From NCBI GenBank assembly GCA_949357655.1, contig CASHTG010000013.1, forward strand, positions 62,001 to 126,000: a DNA stretch of 64,000 nt, given 5' to 3'. The DNA comes from Parascedosporium putredinis (taxonomy: Eukaryota; Ascomycota; Sordariomycetes; Microascales; Microascaceae). The notes beneath the pieces are model-generated. The model made no database searches and was not told the DNA's origin. It saw nothing but the letters and a program-made list of their open reading frames with translations. Positions 46,306 to 58,417 of this stretch are shown piece after piece; position 1 is the stretch's first letter, and every line of letters begins with the position of its first letter. A program made the position numbers and the translations under genes.

Positions 46306-47772
46306 TTAAGCAACCTCGGCCTCGATCAACATCTCATACTTTTGCGGGTCAGGCCAAAAGTTGACAATCTTGAAGCCAGCACCCGTGAGAAGAGTCTCCC
46401 ACGCGCTCTTGGTGCGCTCCGCGGCCGAAAGAAGGCTCATCATCTGCACGTCCATGGTCGACTGGCTGATGCTCGCACCTGTCGGCGGCATCACGATATC
46501 GTAGACAAAGAGCTTGGAGTAGTCCTTGACCATGGCGTCTCGCGTGTTCTCCAACAACTGCGTGGCTTGCGCATCGGGCCAATCATGAAGGACCGCGTGC
46601 ATAAAGTAGGCACGGCTTCCTATAATAATCAATTGATGAATTAGCCCAGTGTCTCTCTCGTAATTCGAGCGTGGGTTACACAATGTCTTGGAACTTACCC
46701 TTGATTGGCTGGGGCTGGAAGAAGTCGTGCACCATGGCCGTAACCTTGTCGTCGACCTGAGCCTTGGCGATAATCTCGGGAAGATCCTGCAGGACGAGGG
46801 CGCCGGGCCGCAGGTCGGGCAGAGCCTTGAGGACGTGGGAGATGTCGAGACCCGTGTTGCCGCCGACGTCGACGACGAGCGGGGGCGAATCGTCGCCGAG
46901 CTTGGCGCCTTCGAGGAGCTTCTTGGGATCGTAGATTTTGGTCCAGGGCGTCTTCCAAGCCGTCCAGGCCTCCATGTGGCCGGTGAAGGCTTCGTAGTAG
47001 TCGGGGCTCTTTGGAGCCGTCCGAAGAAGTTTAGGCCATCGGGGTCGCTCTCGGAGTGGTTGTTGACGTCGACGGCGGTGGGTTCTTTGAAGTCGATCTT
47101 GGCGAGATATTTGGGTAGGTTATGGCCAGCCAAGATGTATTGGTTGTTGCTAGTGCATGGAAATGATTAGCTTTCGGGGCTATACGAGGCCAGAGTACTG
47201 GAGTAGAAGAGGGGCCATACGCGGCTTGAAGCGATGCACGAACTTTGGTGCTCTCATCGCCAATGGAGGAGGAGAAGGGAGTGGGCTTGTAAGAGTCCGG
47301 CCCTGTCTCTTCTACCACGTTGAAGGCAACGAGAAGGCGGAACAATCGGCCTATTCATCACGTTACATGTAAGTTACTAAATAGCGGATAGCGTTTATTA
47401 TTTCTCCTCGCCGGCATCATGAGAGCATGTTGAGGATGCGGGCATAGTGGGTTGGGGGCCAAAAGACGTACGAAGGAGGTTTGGTTCGATATCACGCGCA
47501 CACAACTTGACCAAATCATCCACCGACTTTTCACCGCCACCACCCACCGTCCAGGCCTTCCAGAGGCCCAGATCGATAAAGGTTTGTAAAGCGGCAAAGA
47601 CGACGGGGTGTTCAAAGCAGAAACCCCAAGCCCGTTCATACGGGGACTCGACCCTGGCAAGGAGGCGGCGCGCCGCGGCCCGAACCTCGAGACGACTGAC
47701 CTCGTCACCGTTGAAGGACCCGTGGTGGACGCCGTCGAGCAGGGCAATGATCTCGCTGGGCTGGGACGCCAT
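46306..47772 (-). CDS. O-methyltransferase (family 2, secondary-metabolism type)
   Basis: 398 aa from exons 47472-47772, 47221-47350, 46699-47149 and 46306-46619. Features run in order: a helical dimerisation region (CFEHPVVFAALQTFIDLGLW), winged-helix part (LLRRLFRLLVAFNVVEE), SAM motif I as LVVDVGGNTGLDISH, LQDLPEII, and the catalytic-base motif AVLHDWPDAQA. It should transfer methyl from SAM to a hydroxyl of a phenolic or polyketide-like substrate in the cytosol. One frame break in TTT (+) at 47010-47012; a base added there gives LQKSPDYYEAFTGHMEAW. A TATTTATA-like element lies about 150 bp upstream. It is the first gene of the cluster-like run and is divergent from the Pth11-like gene. 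Confidence 0.85.
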
Positions 47773-50276
47773 CCTGTATTATGGCCAGGGGGAAAGTTTG
47801 AGGTATGAAGATCTTGCTTGGGTTTTTTTTCCCTTAATGTTGCGGGGAAAATCACTTGGGAATAACACGGTGGCGGTCTCCACAACTGAGAGGGGAGGAG
47901 GAGAGCTGGTGTCTCCCCTGTATAAATACTCGTCTCCTCCTCCTCCTCGCACAATCCCTAAGCACTGCACCACCATGTATTAAGAGGAGGATGAGGGTCT
48001 TCCGAGAGGAGTCGGATCTAGCTACGCTACGATAGATTGGGGTAAAGGCCAACGCGGCATCCTAGCCAGAAGGGTACGTTCAAGGTCTCGATCCTGGGCC
48101 TCAGCATGATAACATCTACTTCGTATGTATGGAGAGGGGGCGGGGGACACTGGACGTCGAGTCGCTGTCATGGGTAGGTGGCAAATGGGTCCATTTTAAA
48201 CACGTTCAAACCCCCTCAGGATCTCCATCCCTCCTCGGGTTGCCTTTGGCTTTGTCACTCGCGGAGTTATCCAAGTATCTATCCTCAGCTTTCCGCGAGT
48301 CAGTCGAACAAGGGGGCAAGGGGGCTCCATGCTATGCAGTGCGAAAAGAGCCCCCACGGTCTTCTCGACGACGAATTGGCTGCGAGGTACCCCCAAAAAC
48401 CGCCGATAATAGACCACATAGGAATTTGTGCGGGCAAGGGAATGGGATCCCAATTTTTTGCAAGGATTGTTCCAACGGCACCCCCTGCTAGGCGACGCGC
48501 TAAACCTCAACCCGGATATTGAGCCACACGCGCGAGTGGAGACGCTGAGCAGGTTCGGCAAGGGATGTGCTGTCCCCGGAACAGGCCACCGCTCGCCGCG
48601 GGCAATAGTTCCCGGGTCGACTGCTGCGAAGACTGGGGGATGTATGGTGAAGCGAAGCCAGCCGCGCGCGGGGTGTTTCCAAGAAAAGAGACAACGCGAA
48701 GAAAAGGGGGCCCTTTGCAACTGAAAGATGGAACAGTTACCTTCTTGACAGGGGTAGGCTCTCTGTTGATAGACTAACTCGGGAGAAGAAGCCGCCCTTT
48801 CTTTTTGGGCCCTTCTTCCCCCTTCTTCTTGTCGCTTCTAACTTTGTTTAGTACTTCGTACATCAATGTCTTGATCCGCTAAGCGTGAGCCGGACGGACT
48901 GTCGCGAGGAAGCTTAAACGAAAAGTGGCTAGTTTTCGACTAGAAAATAAGTCTAATTCTTCTCTCTTCCCTTCCCCCACCTCAAAGGAGACCTTGCCTC
49001 GCAGGTTGGGGGTGCTTCACTAGTGTGCAATTCTGTCAGTTTTCTATCTTGACGTTCTGTCAATTGTTGTTTTTTTCTTTTCTTCATGGAAAACTGATAA
49101 AGCACTTCCCCTGCTTGGCCCTGGTTCCTTTTGACGCGAGTCGACCCTTTTTCATTCATGCAGCTCGTCAGCAGGCAGCAACCCCTGTATGCAGGGCTCG
49201 GGGTGTCGGATCCGCAGGCCGCAGCGAATCCGGAGAGAAGGTCGTGGCTTTTCGCCTGTGAAGAAAGATGTTTTTTGGCTTCCCTGTCTTGAGATCCCCT
49301 GACAATCTCAATTCGCTTGTTTTCTGGGCTCAATGGACCGACATCTCGCTCGCGACGATGGGCGACAGACATCCCGTGTGATTGCCGGCTCGGAGGAAAA
49401 GTCTCCCATCTCGCAAACAAGTCCAACATTTGGTATCCGATCGTAGCGTACATACATTCATACCGAAAGTCTCAGGTTGATGGGAACTCGGTAGCATTCC
49501 CCAACACGTCGAGACACCTTCGGTATCGACCGAAAAGAGACTCATGGAGCCAGGTTTCATTTTGCTGAGGGGAGCACTGGAAAGTTGCACCGAACAGAAG
49601 ACCAGCAGACCACCCCTTTATTATTATTACTTGTATGATTACTTGTAGCGTGCCGTTTCTCGATCTTGTTACCCCTTTTCCAGCTGCAAATCCTTGCCTG
49701 CCGCAATACACTACATGCAATGGATCCATGTATCCCGCTAACCATCCCCGGGGGCCAGAAATCTCTTACGAGAGGCCCTGGGCGAGCGGTTTCGCAATGA
49801 GGGGGAAAGCCATCGAGCATGAAGTGAGGTGTCAACTCTAGCACCGAAACCTGTGGCGCTCTTCCGGACATGATTCCGCTCTGCTGGGTCTTGGAAGGCG
49901 AGGAAAAAGAATTCGCATTCGCCCTGCCCTGCGTTGTTTCGGTGCTGCCCATGTTATTATTCGCTGCCACCCCCATCATGCCAGGAAGAGCAAGATTATC
50001 GTAGAATACCCTGGCCTATCCGCCCGTGGTATGATTTCCCCAGTATCAATCCCCACTACACTCAGCGGATAGGAGTGGGAACGGGCCCAGATCTTTGTTT
50101 CCTGGCGTTGCGGAGTTGATAACACGGACAAGTCCCACACTTTTTCTTTTTCGGAACGACGAGAAAAGGTGCGCTTTCCGCCACATCCTCACAGACGCAC
50201 CTACACTTTGACCCTCTTCCTTCCTTCTTCCTCTCTTCTCGAAAAAGGGCTCGTCTTCGACAGTCCGCCCTGCAGA
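47773..50276. promoter_or_regulatory. Long divergent intergenic region (2.5 kb)
   Basis: It lies between the O-methyltransferase (-) and the receptor (+). Frames are short and featureless. It contains ACCGAAAGTC near 49462, similar to motifs upstream of other cluster genes, and a TTCGG...CCGAA inverted pair near 49518-49533. Confidence 0.45.
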
Positions 50277-51622
50277 ATGACTCCGTACTATGGCGGGCTC
50301 GGGCCCATGACCAACGCGGTCCTGTGGGTAGAAGTCGTCATCTTTGCCCTTTCGTCGGCCTTAGACTCTACACGCGCATGTTTATCCTGAAATCGACTGG
50401 TCCTGACGACTACCTCATCGCTGTCGCGCTGGTACGGGCCAATGAAAAGAATATCCCGATGGTTTCTTGAGCAACTGGGGCGCTAACGTGATACCGGCAG
50501 GTTCTTCAAATTCTGTACACCGTCTTTGTCACCATCGCGACCCTCTACGGCCTCGGACGACTATTCGCCGACGTGGGCGATCCCGAAGCGTATTTTACGG
50601 CGCTGAAATATGAAATCTTTAGCCAGGTCGCCGGCCTCATGGTCATTGGCGTGGGTAAATGCGCCGTCGGCGTCTTCCTTCTCCGAATCGTGCGAAACAA
50701 GATCCAGTCCATTGTCATTTGGGCGTTCCTCGTGGGGACCGTCTTCATCACCCTTTTCTCAAGCATCACCGTCGTCGTCCAGTGTATTCCGGTCCAGAGG
50801 ACATGGAACCCCACCGTCGAGGGTACCTGTTGGCTCGACTTCTCCAAGGTCGGCTGGACTGTCGGATGTAAGTGCGCTCGTCTCGAGACAACCAAGCCCT
50901 TCCTAGGGTCTTCCGTGGACATTGCGAGAGACTGACTTCCGCTTGAATCAGGCTGGTTCGTCGTTGCCGATTTCGGATTCGCCATTCTGCCTTGGTTCGT
51001 GATTTGGGACCTCAACATGAAGCGCAAAGAAAAGATCACCGTCGCCGTAGGCCTCAGTCTCGGTGTATTGTACGTGCCATCTCAACTCTTCCGTCTCCGC
51101 AAATTACCCACTAACGTCTATCACAGCGCCGGTATCTGCGGTATTGTGCGCACCGTCGCCCTCGATGGCTTAAACGCCACAGAGTACATCCGTATGTCCC
51201 AAAGTAACCCACAACGCACGTCGTCGCTGGAGGCTAACAATAGAGTAGATGATACCGTACCCATGCTCATCTGGTCCGCCACCGAAAGCACCGTCACCAT
51301 CATGTGCTCGTCGATTCCCGTCCTGCGGCCGCTATACGTCCGCTTCCGATACGGCAGCAAGGGCGAAAGCTCCGGTAACGGTAGCTCCTACAAGTTGCCA
51401 ATGTACGGCAACCACAGCGCCCGAACATATGGCATCGGCTCGACGATGGGCATGGAAGGGAAACCGAGCACGAGTCATCAGGCCGTCATCACCTTCAACG
51501 AAGGCAACGCCAGTGACGAGAGCATCCTGCGAGATACAAAGGATCAGAATGGGAACATGAGGGGAATCAAGAGGACGGATGAGATCTCGATCAGCTACAC
51601 GACGAATAGCAAGCAAACTTAG
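50277..51622 (+). CDS. Pth11-like / fungal rhodopsin-domain membrane protein
   Basis: 359 aa from exons 50277-50431, 50501-50867, 50952-51069, 51127-51191 and 51249-51622. Hydrophobic spans match the fungal rhodopsin domain: VLWVEVVIFALFVGLRLYTR, followed by the landmark TGPDDYLIAVAL. A GLGR turn, LLRIVRNK, VQCIPVQRTWNP with GTCW, WFVVADFGFAILPW, and a final span before a Ser/Gly-rich cytosolic tail come next. Pth11-type proteins are receptor-like; this one lacks a CFEM ectodomain. One frame break in TTT at 50350-50352; adding a base gives the LFVGLRLYTR signature. The ligand is unknown. Confidence 0.85.
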
Positions 51623-52366
51623 CAGGACTTCGTTCCTCTTGGGCCTCGACTCAAATTGGGTGGAGATGTAGAAATAGTGTACGAAGTGAGCGCGGTGGCA
51701 TTTCTGCTTTCTCCTGAAATTCCGGACCGTTGAGAACAAAGATACTCGGCGTAGAAAATTATTACATGTATAGAATTGTCAATGGAATCATGGCACTACC
51801 CTGCAACTGTTCAACTCGCAGTCGAAACCCGAGGAGAGTATGTATGCGTGTAATTGCTCCAGTCTCTACATGTAGTTGATGATAAGCTACCAGTGACCCG
51901 CAACTCATCACCAACGGCAACTCATTTATGATCACGCCATGTGAGATACACACCTCTCGGCCTACCTCGCGCTTTTTCTGCATTTATTTTGCCAAGGCGA
52001 TCGTTCAGGGGTTGCATCGACTCATCCAATGGTCCGATTCCCAAGGCCATGGACCTGACCAGCGCACGAAATACTTCGGCACACCCACACCCACTACCGA
52101 ACGGACCCAGCGGCTTTTTCGGCACACTTTGAAGCAGGCGCCGAGCGCCGAAAGTCGTCAACTGTAATTGACCCAACGCTCGTCTTCGCGGTTAATAGGG
52201 AAAAAGTTTGGTTACTACCAGCACACGTTATTTATAAGTCTTGCGCCTGTTTTCCAGTAGTCATCCCTGTACCAGTCCCAGCCGCCCAAGCCAAGCCACC
52301 CATCGATATCCCACATACACTTGGAATCCTGTTTTTTTTTCTCTTAAGCTCACTCAAAAATTCAAC
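51623..52366 (+). promoter_or_regulatory. Promoter of the BVMO gene with CCGA cluster
   Basis: A TATAAG element at about 52233 lies some 130 bp before the start codon. CCGA occurs at 52097, 52141 and 52148, and in reverse at 52119. The last copy reads GCCGAAAGTC, similar to sites upstream of the MFS, CMD and SDR genes. Site function is inferred. Confidence 0.45.
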
Positions 52367-54430
52367 ATGGCTTCGCGTCTCGCGCAGTTAGCGAATCAGC
52401 TTGCTCCTGATGCCAACGCCATCAAAAAGTCGGACTATGCGGTTCTCGAGCAACCCATCGGCACAACCCGACGCCTTCGGGTCGCGTGCGTCGGAGCCGG
52501 TATGAGTGGGATGAACATGATTCGCACGCTCCGACTGCATCTGACAAACTACGAGCATGTCGTGTATGAGAAGAATCCGCAAGTCGGAGGGACCTGGTAT
52601 GAGAATCGGTATCCCGGGTGTAAATGCGACGTGCCGTCTCACAACTACCAATTCTCGTGGCGACCAAACCCGGAATGGAGCGAGTTTTTCTCGCCCGCCA
52701 GTGAAATCCAAGAATATCTGTGTCGAGTCTGCGAGGAAGAGAAGATGGGCGAGGTGATAAAATTCGAGCACTTGGTCAATCGAGCCGAGTGGCGCGAGGA
52801 GACTGGAACATGGCGTCTCTCGGTCCTGAATCAGCGCACCAATGAGACGTTTGAGGACTATTGTCATTTCTTGTTAGATGGATCCGGGATTTTAAAGTAA
52901 GTTGAAACAAACACACACGCGTATTACTTTTTCACCACGTGTCGGAGTAAAGAGGCAGACATATACTTACCAGATCATTATATAGCAACTGGAAATGGCC
53001 CGCCATACCGGGGCTCCATGATTTCCAGGGAACCCTGCTGCACACGGCAAACTGGGCCAATGATTTCTCATGGCACGGCAAGACCGTGGCCGTCATCGGC
53101 AACGGGTCCTCGGGCGTGCAAGTTCTCCCCGAGGCGCAAAAGGCAAGAACTTTCGCTACTCTTGAGGTTGCTATGTAGCTGCATACTAATGAATGTGCGA
53201 GAATAGCCGCGAAACATGTGGTGCATTTCGTGCGTGAACCCACGTGGATAGTGCCGTCTCGTCTGCAGCTTTTGGCGCAAGGTGCAGGTGAGGGCATCAT
53301 GAACGAGATTGAGCTCGACGAAGATGGCAAGTTTTCGGCGCGTCAGGTTGAGAAGTTCAAGTCCGATCCTGCCTTTACCACCAGTTCGTCAAGCTTGTGG
53401 AAGAGGTGGTCAATGGAAACTTTCCAATCGTACGTCCCAATCACCGCCTTCTCCACGGATCCTTTGTATTTAGCGGAGCCTGACAATGCTACAGACCCAA
53501 AAGAACACTGAGTTCGCCAAGCAAATGCAACAAAACGCCAAGGCGTACATGACGGCTGCCTTGAACGGAGACGAGCGTCTCTGCAACGCCATGATTCCCG
53601 ACTTTGAGCTCGGATGTCGGCGCCTGACACCGGGCGTGGGTTACCTCGAGTCGCTGAGCGAGTCCAACGTCACGGTGGTCACGGATCCCATCGTCAAGAT
53701 CGTAGCTGGCGGCCTCGAGACCTCGGCTGGACAAACCATTGTCGTGGATGCAATCATCTGCGCCACTGGCTTCGACGTCTCCTTCCGCCCGCGGTTCCCC
53801 ATCATCGGGCGAAAGGGAAACCTGCAGGATACATGGAGCCAAAACCTGCCGAAGGCGTACATGTCTTGCGCCGTGCCGACGTTTCCCAATTTCTTTAGTA
53901 AGTGGCCTCGCTGGTTGACTAGCCATGTGTCCAATCCTCGCAAGGTCTTGAAACAAGCCGAGGACAGACCTAATAAAACTTAACACTAACTCCGTTCCCC
54001 TGCTAGCATTCCTCGGACCAAACGCGCCCATTGGCCACGGGAGCGTGTTCACAATCACCGAACACATCGCCAAGTATCTCACCCGCATCATCAAAAAGTG
54101 CCAAACCGAAAACATCAAGGCCATCGAGCCCTCCCAGAGAGCTGTGGATGATCTTTTTGAACACATCCAAGCCTTTATGCCGCGCACGTCATGGGCCGGG
54201 AATTGCATCTCGTGGTTCAAGAACGGTACCGTCGATGGGCCCGTCACTGCTCTCCATCCCGGGAGCCGAATCCACTTTTTCCACATGCTGGAAAGTTTCC
54301 GTGGAGAGGACTGGGAATACACGTATCTAGAGGGCCGCAACCGCTTTGCTTACCTCGGGAATGGATACTCGACCAAGGAGTTGGGAGAGGGGACCCGACT
54401 TGGTACTTGGATGAGCCGGACAAGTTGTAG
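52367..54430 (+). CDS. Baeyer-Villiger-type flavin monooxygenase
   Basis: 579 aa from exons 52367-52896, 52986-53142, 53207-53429, 53495-53897 and 54007-54430. It shows the FAD Rossmann motif VGAGMSGMN (residues 42-50), GGTWYENRYPGCKCDVPSH, the BVMO fingerprint FQGTLLHTANW (F-x-G-x3-H-x3-W), a second NADPH motif VIGNGSSGVQ, and ATGFD near the C-terminal FAD contact. It should insert oxygen next to a ketone using NADPH and O2, giving an ester or lactone. Frame breaks: AAAA 53138-53141, TTT 53374-53376 and GGGG 54389-54392; one base each gives EAQKAAKHVVHFVREP, DPAFYHQFVKLVEEV and a proper end, DPTWYLDEPDKL. The second intron begins with GC, an unusual GC-AG type. Confidence 0.85.
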
Positions 54431-55301
54431 ATGGTTCGTGTATATACGCTTGAGTTGTTAGAATAGAATTCTCTCTAGATAGAAATTCCCTGATACAATG
54501 TAATCCAGTTTAGCTTCATTCAAAGCTGAGATCCTGTGCTATAGAGTGTTCTGTCGGACCGTTCAGTGTTCCGTGAAAACCCGCATCGATAGAGATGTAC
54601 CAATCCTACATGTAATTATTCGTTACATCCATGTGTCTTCTTATTCACAGTAGAGGCCATTTTAGCACCTTAACCCCGCCCAATATACTACAAATTAGAT
54701 GCGTTGGATCTCCAGCTGATTCGTCGCCCGCCTTGTCGTCGCCATCGCGATCCTCGTTGCCAAGGTGCACGGCCAAGAACATAACCCGGCCCTAATCTTC
54801 TCCAGCTTGGCGATGCAAACCTCCAGCGCTAGTCCTTGCCGACATATCTAGGCCAGCAATTGAACCAAATAGCGGGAATGGGCCGACGCCCGTGGAAGAG
54901 GTTGGGGTTTTGGGTCCAAACGCCGAGATTCTGTACCGACTGCCGAAGTACCGACCGCGCTAGTTTGGGGAAACCGTCACCCACAATCACGACCCCGACC
55001 CCGACCAACGCCAAGCCTCGCGCATCTGGAGGCCCCGAACCAGGTCTTGCCCCTGTTTCCCCGGATTTTTCTTTCCAAGACCTTTCCCCAGATTTGTGCC
55101 AAATTGACGTCCCGAGTCCCCGGGTTTAGCAAACCCGCAGATATAAACGACGATCCGCCCTCCACACTTGGAATCCTTCATTCTTTTGTTCTCTCTATCA
55201 AGGGCCCCTTCCTCGAGCACGGCTAGCAACATTTATCCAAGATCAGTACACATTGGAACCTTGCGTTGGCCCCTGTTGTGCAAAAAAAAAAAAAAAACAA
55301 G
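54431..55301 (+). promoter_or_regulatory. Promoter of the MFS permease with CCGA cluster
   Basis: Four CCGA copies lie at 54923, 54936, 54943 and 54951; the third reads GCCGAAGTA. TATAAA lies at 55142-55147, about 155 bp before the start, and a poly-A tract of about 16 nt lies just before the ATG. No gene seen. Confidence 0.45.
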
Positions 55302-56817
55302 ATGTCTGCTCACGGTAGCAGCGAAATGAAACGAGAAGAGCCATTCTCCGTCGACCATGTCGAAAGCGAAGCAACCCAGCAAGTAACCAAGGCGAGGGAA
55401 CGCAAGCTTCTTCGCAAGGTCGATCTTTACGTTCTTCCCTGGATCTGCATCACCTACGCCCTGTCCCTGATCGACCGGACCAACATCGCCGCCGCCAAGA
55501 TATCCGGCATGGAAAAAGACTTGAACCTCACCGGCAACAAATACTCCATCGCACTTCTCATCTTCTTCATAACCTACATCCTCACCGAGATACCCTCCAA
55601 TGCCATTCTTCGACGCATCGGTCCGAGGACGTACCTGACCATTATGGTTTTTGCTGGGGCGTCGTGGCCATGTGCTTCGGTTTTGTCCAAACCTTTGGCC
55701 AGCTTGCCGCCCTCCGCGTTCTGTTGGGTATCTTCGAAGGAGGATTTCAGGTGAGACAACTGGACGGCGGCTACTACTACTAGCCAGGCCTTGTATCGTT
55801 CGTTTCGGTCCACTAACTAACCTATTCCCCTCCTCCCGTAGCCGGCTACCATCTATGTCATCACTTGCTGGTATAAGCGACACGAGGTCCAACAACGACT
55901 TGCCATCTGGTTTGTGAGCGGCTCTGTCATCTCTGGCTTCACGGGAATCCTCTCCTACGGACTCAGTCAAATGGAAGGTCAAGGCGGTCTTCGAGGCTGG
56001 CGATGGATCTTCATCATCCCAGGTCTCGTCACCATAATTGCCACCGTGCCGGTCTGGCTGTTCGTCTCCGACTTTCCGGAAAAGGCTCGGTGGCTGAAGC
56101 CCGAGGAGTCCCAACTATTGCGAGAGCGGCTATCTCGAGATTCTGGCGAAGATATCAGCGCCGAAGTAGACACGAAACAGGGCTTTAAAGAAGCCCTAAA
56201 GGATTGGAAAGTATACGTTCTCGGTAGCATGTTGCTGTTTCCTACCGCCGGAGCCTACTCTTTGCCTTTTTCACGCCGTCTATCCTCTCTAGCTTTGGCT
56301 TCAACGTGGCACTGAGCCAGATTCTCACGACCCCGCCCTACATTTTCTCCGCCATTGTTTCCATCGGTACGGGCATGATTGCCGATCGCGTCAAGTTGCG
56401 ATCGCCATTCATCGTGGCATACTCTATGCTGGTCTGCGTTGGCCTTGCTCTCGTCGGATGGGGGCCCAACACCGGCGCCAAGCTGTGCGGAATCTTTTGG
56501 CCGTGACTGGCAACAATTGCGCAATCCCCACCGTGCTAGCGTTCATGTCCAACAATATGGCAACTACGAGAAAGAGGCAATTTGCCGTGCCGGTGCAAAC
56601 GGTTTGTGGCGGTATCGGTGGCATTGTGGGATCGCTCGTTTTCCGCGCGCAAGACTACCCGGGCTACCGCCCCGGTCTGTACGCTACATTCGCATGCATG
56701 GCTGTCAATGCTATCATTGCAGGATGCCTCGCTTTGTACTTTTGGGGGCAGAACAAGAAGGCCGACAACGAGGGTGTTGTCCTCGAGGGGGTTCCCGGTT
56801 TCCGTTATACTTTGTAA
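55302..56817 (+). CDS. MFS permease, ACS (allantoate/nicotinate-type) family
   Basis: 475 aa from exons 55302-55750 and 55842-56817. It opens with a charged N-terminus, then RKVDLYVLPWICITYALSLIDRTNIAAAK, whose DRTNI motif marks anion:cation symporters of the allantoate permease group. Next come IPSNAILRRIGPRTYL, GFQPATIYVITCWYKRHEVQQR, RGWRWIFIIPG and a C-terminal block with GNNCAIPTVLAFMSNN. It should import an organic anion or acid at the plasma membrane. Frame breaks: GGGG 55656-55659, T5 56267-56271 and TTTT 56495-56498; one base each restores all spans. It sits beside the BVMO, so the substrate or product of that pathway is a fair guess, but only a guess. Confidence 0.85.
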
Positions 56818-57434
56818 TGCTAGAGATGACACGAGGCGCGGAGGTTACGTTTGGGTTGATAGGTAGCTGCAATACCAATATGAATATTCGTTTGGAGAAA
56901 GAATAAGTTCTATTCAGATCGATCTATGGATCAATTAGCTACTCAACATGTGGTTCCACGTGTAGTGGACTACCAAGATGTCCCCTCTCGCGAGACAGCT
57001 TTCGCGACTGCTTGTGGATACATAGCGGGCAAAGACTTGGCTTGTCGTTTATCAGGACTGGAGCACCGAGTTAGGTACTGCCACAGTGTGATGGCCATAA
57101 AGCTGTTCTAGATCATTCCTTTTGCGTATCGTTCCTTCCACATCTATCGCGCTCCCTATTTCTATTTACGGAACGACAACTCATCTATACTCGCCTTAAG
57201 GGAGAGGCAGGAGCAGCTTAGTGAATAAAAATCAGTTAGGATAGGTATCCTAGAGGAACTTGTATGGTGCTTTCAGAAATGGCGACAGCGCCTCTCACTC
57301 CTTTTTATCCCTTCTTGTTGTCTTTTGCAACATCGTCTAGTATTACGCCGCCCTGTTATTACCGCAAATAGAATCCTTTATTAATCTCTATTAGTGATAA
57401 AATTCTATAAGTACTAAAACATAATCTAGATAAG
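56818..57434. other. Convergent intergenic region
   Basis: A+T-rich, between the convergent MFS and CMD genes; no supported frame. Confidence 0.5.
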
Positions 57435-57944
57435 TTACGCCAGTTTAGAGTCCTTGGTCTTGCTCTTCTTGACCTCGTCAAACACATCACTCGCCACCAG
57501 CAGCGCATCTCTCCCCGCCGGCACACCGCAGTAAATCATGGCATGGCGACACGCTTCGCAAATTTGCTCCTCCGTCAGGCCATTGTACAGCGCTGCGCGG
57601 ATGTGGAGACGAAGCTCGGGACCCCGTCCGAGAGCAATCAGCATGGCAATGTTCATGAGCGAGCGCTCTCGAAAGACGAGGCCTGGACGGGCGTAGGCCG
57701 AGAAGCAAACTTCCGCAATGTATTCGGCGCTTACTTTGGCCGGAAGGTCGTCACGCTTTCATTGACAAAGTCAGGTTTCAGAACGTTGTAGTTGGCTTTA
57801 TCTACCAAGGGGGATGTGGAGGCTGCTGTAAGAAAAGGGCTGTCTTACGGATTGAGCTCGGATGCCCTCTAGAATCTCATCGCCGAAGAACTCCTGGACC
57901 ATCTTGGCACCAGTCAATAGGTTCTGTGAAGGTTGCTGGGCCAT
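57435..57944 (-). CDS. Carboxymuconolactone-decarboxylase-like protein
   Basis: About 154 aa from exons 57849-57944 and 57435-57801. The core helix SLMNIAMLIALGRGPEL and the helix EEQICEACRHAMIYCGVPAG are characteristic of the CMD/AhpD-like family. CMD enzymes decarboxylate gamma-carboxymuconolactone in the beta-ketoadipate path; many fungal members do other chemistry, and the AhpD-type Cys-x2-Cys pair is not clearly present, so I keep the name general. A base must be added in TTT (+) at 57757-57759. A second is needed at the exon junction, since the exon phases do not match without it. Its neighbours (BVMO, SDR, FMO) suggest ring modification. Confidence 0.7.
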
Positions 57945-58417
57945 TGTGATGATTGATTAGACTTGGAAAAGTACTGGGACAAGGGATAGTGACAGGATGC
58001 TGTTTGGTGTCGGGGCTCGTGATATTCAAGGAGGATGCTAAGTAGTAGAACAATGCACGCTGGTAAGTGGTCTATAGATGTAAAATATCTTTCTCGCACA
58101 TTTTGCGCCTTTTGTATTGAATCCCAGAGCTTGGTCGCTTCCGTACTTCACCTTGTTTGCCGAGCTGCCATCCCCGCTGCTGTACCGAAGTAGCTCCTTG
58201 TGCCGAAGTCTCCACTCTGCCGAGACCGAGCGTATTCGCCGCCCTTGACAGTACCAACGATCTTGATGACCCCGAAAAAAGCCAAGATTTGTGGGAACTT
58301 CAGCTGGGATCCAAGGTGAACATAATGACTATCTTATGGAGGAGTAGGTTACAGAAGAAAACATTGATTCACCGATGAATTCGTAATGACGAGACGGTTA
58401 CAAGTAATATATTAAGC
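57945..58417 (-). promoter_or_regulatory. CMD promoter with CCGA cluster
   Basis: Five CCGA copies lie at 58160, 58185, 58203, 58220 and 58226. Two of them read ACCGAAGTA and GCCGAAGTC. They are about 215-285 bp upstream of the CMD start. It also holds the 3' end of the regulator gene. Confidence 0.45.

Noticed and set aside
48129..48722. Overlapping 100-170-codon frames on both strands in the long intergenic region
   Set aside because: No hydrophobic pattern, domain or splice sites; frames on opposite strands overlap each other.
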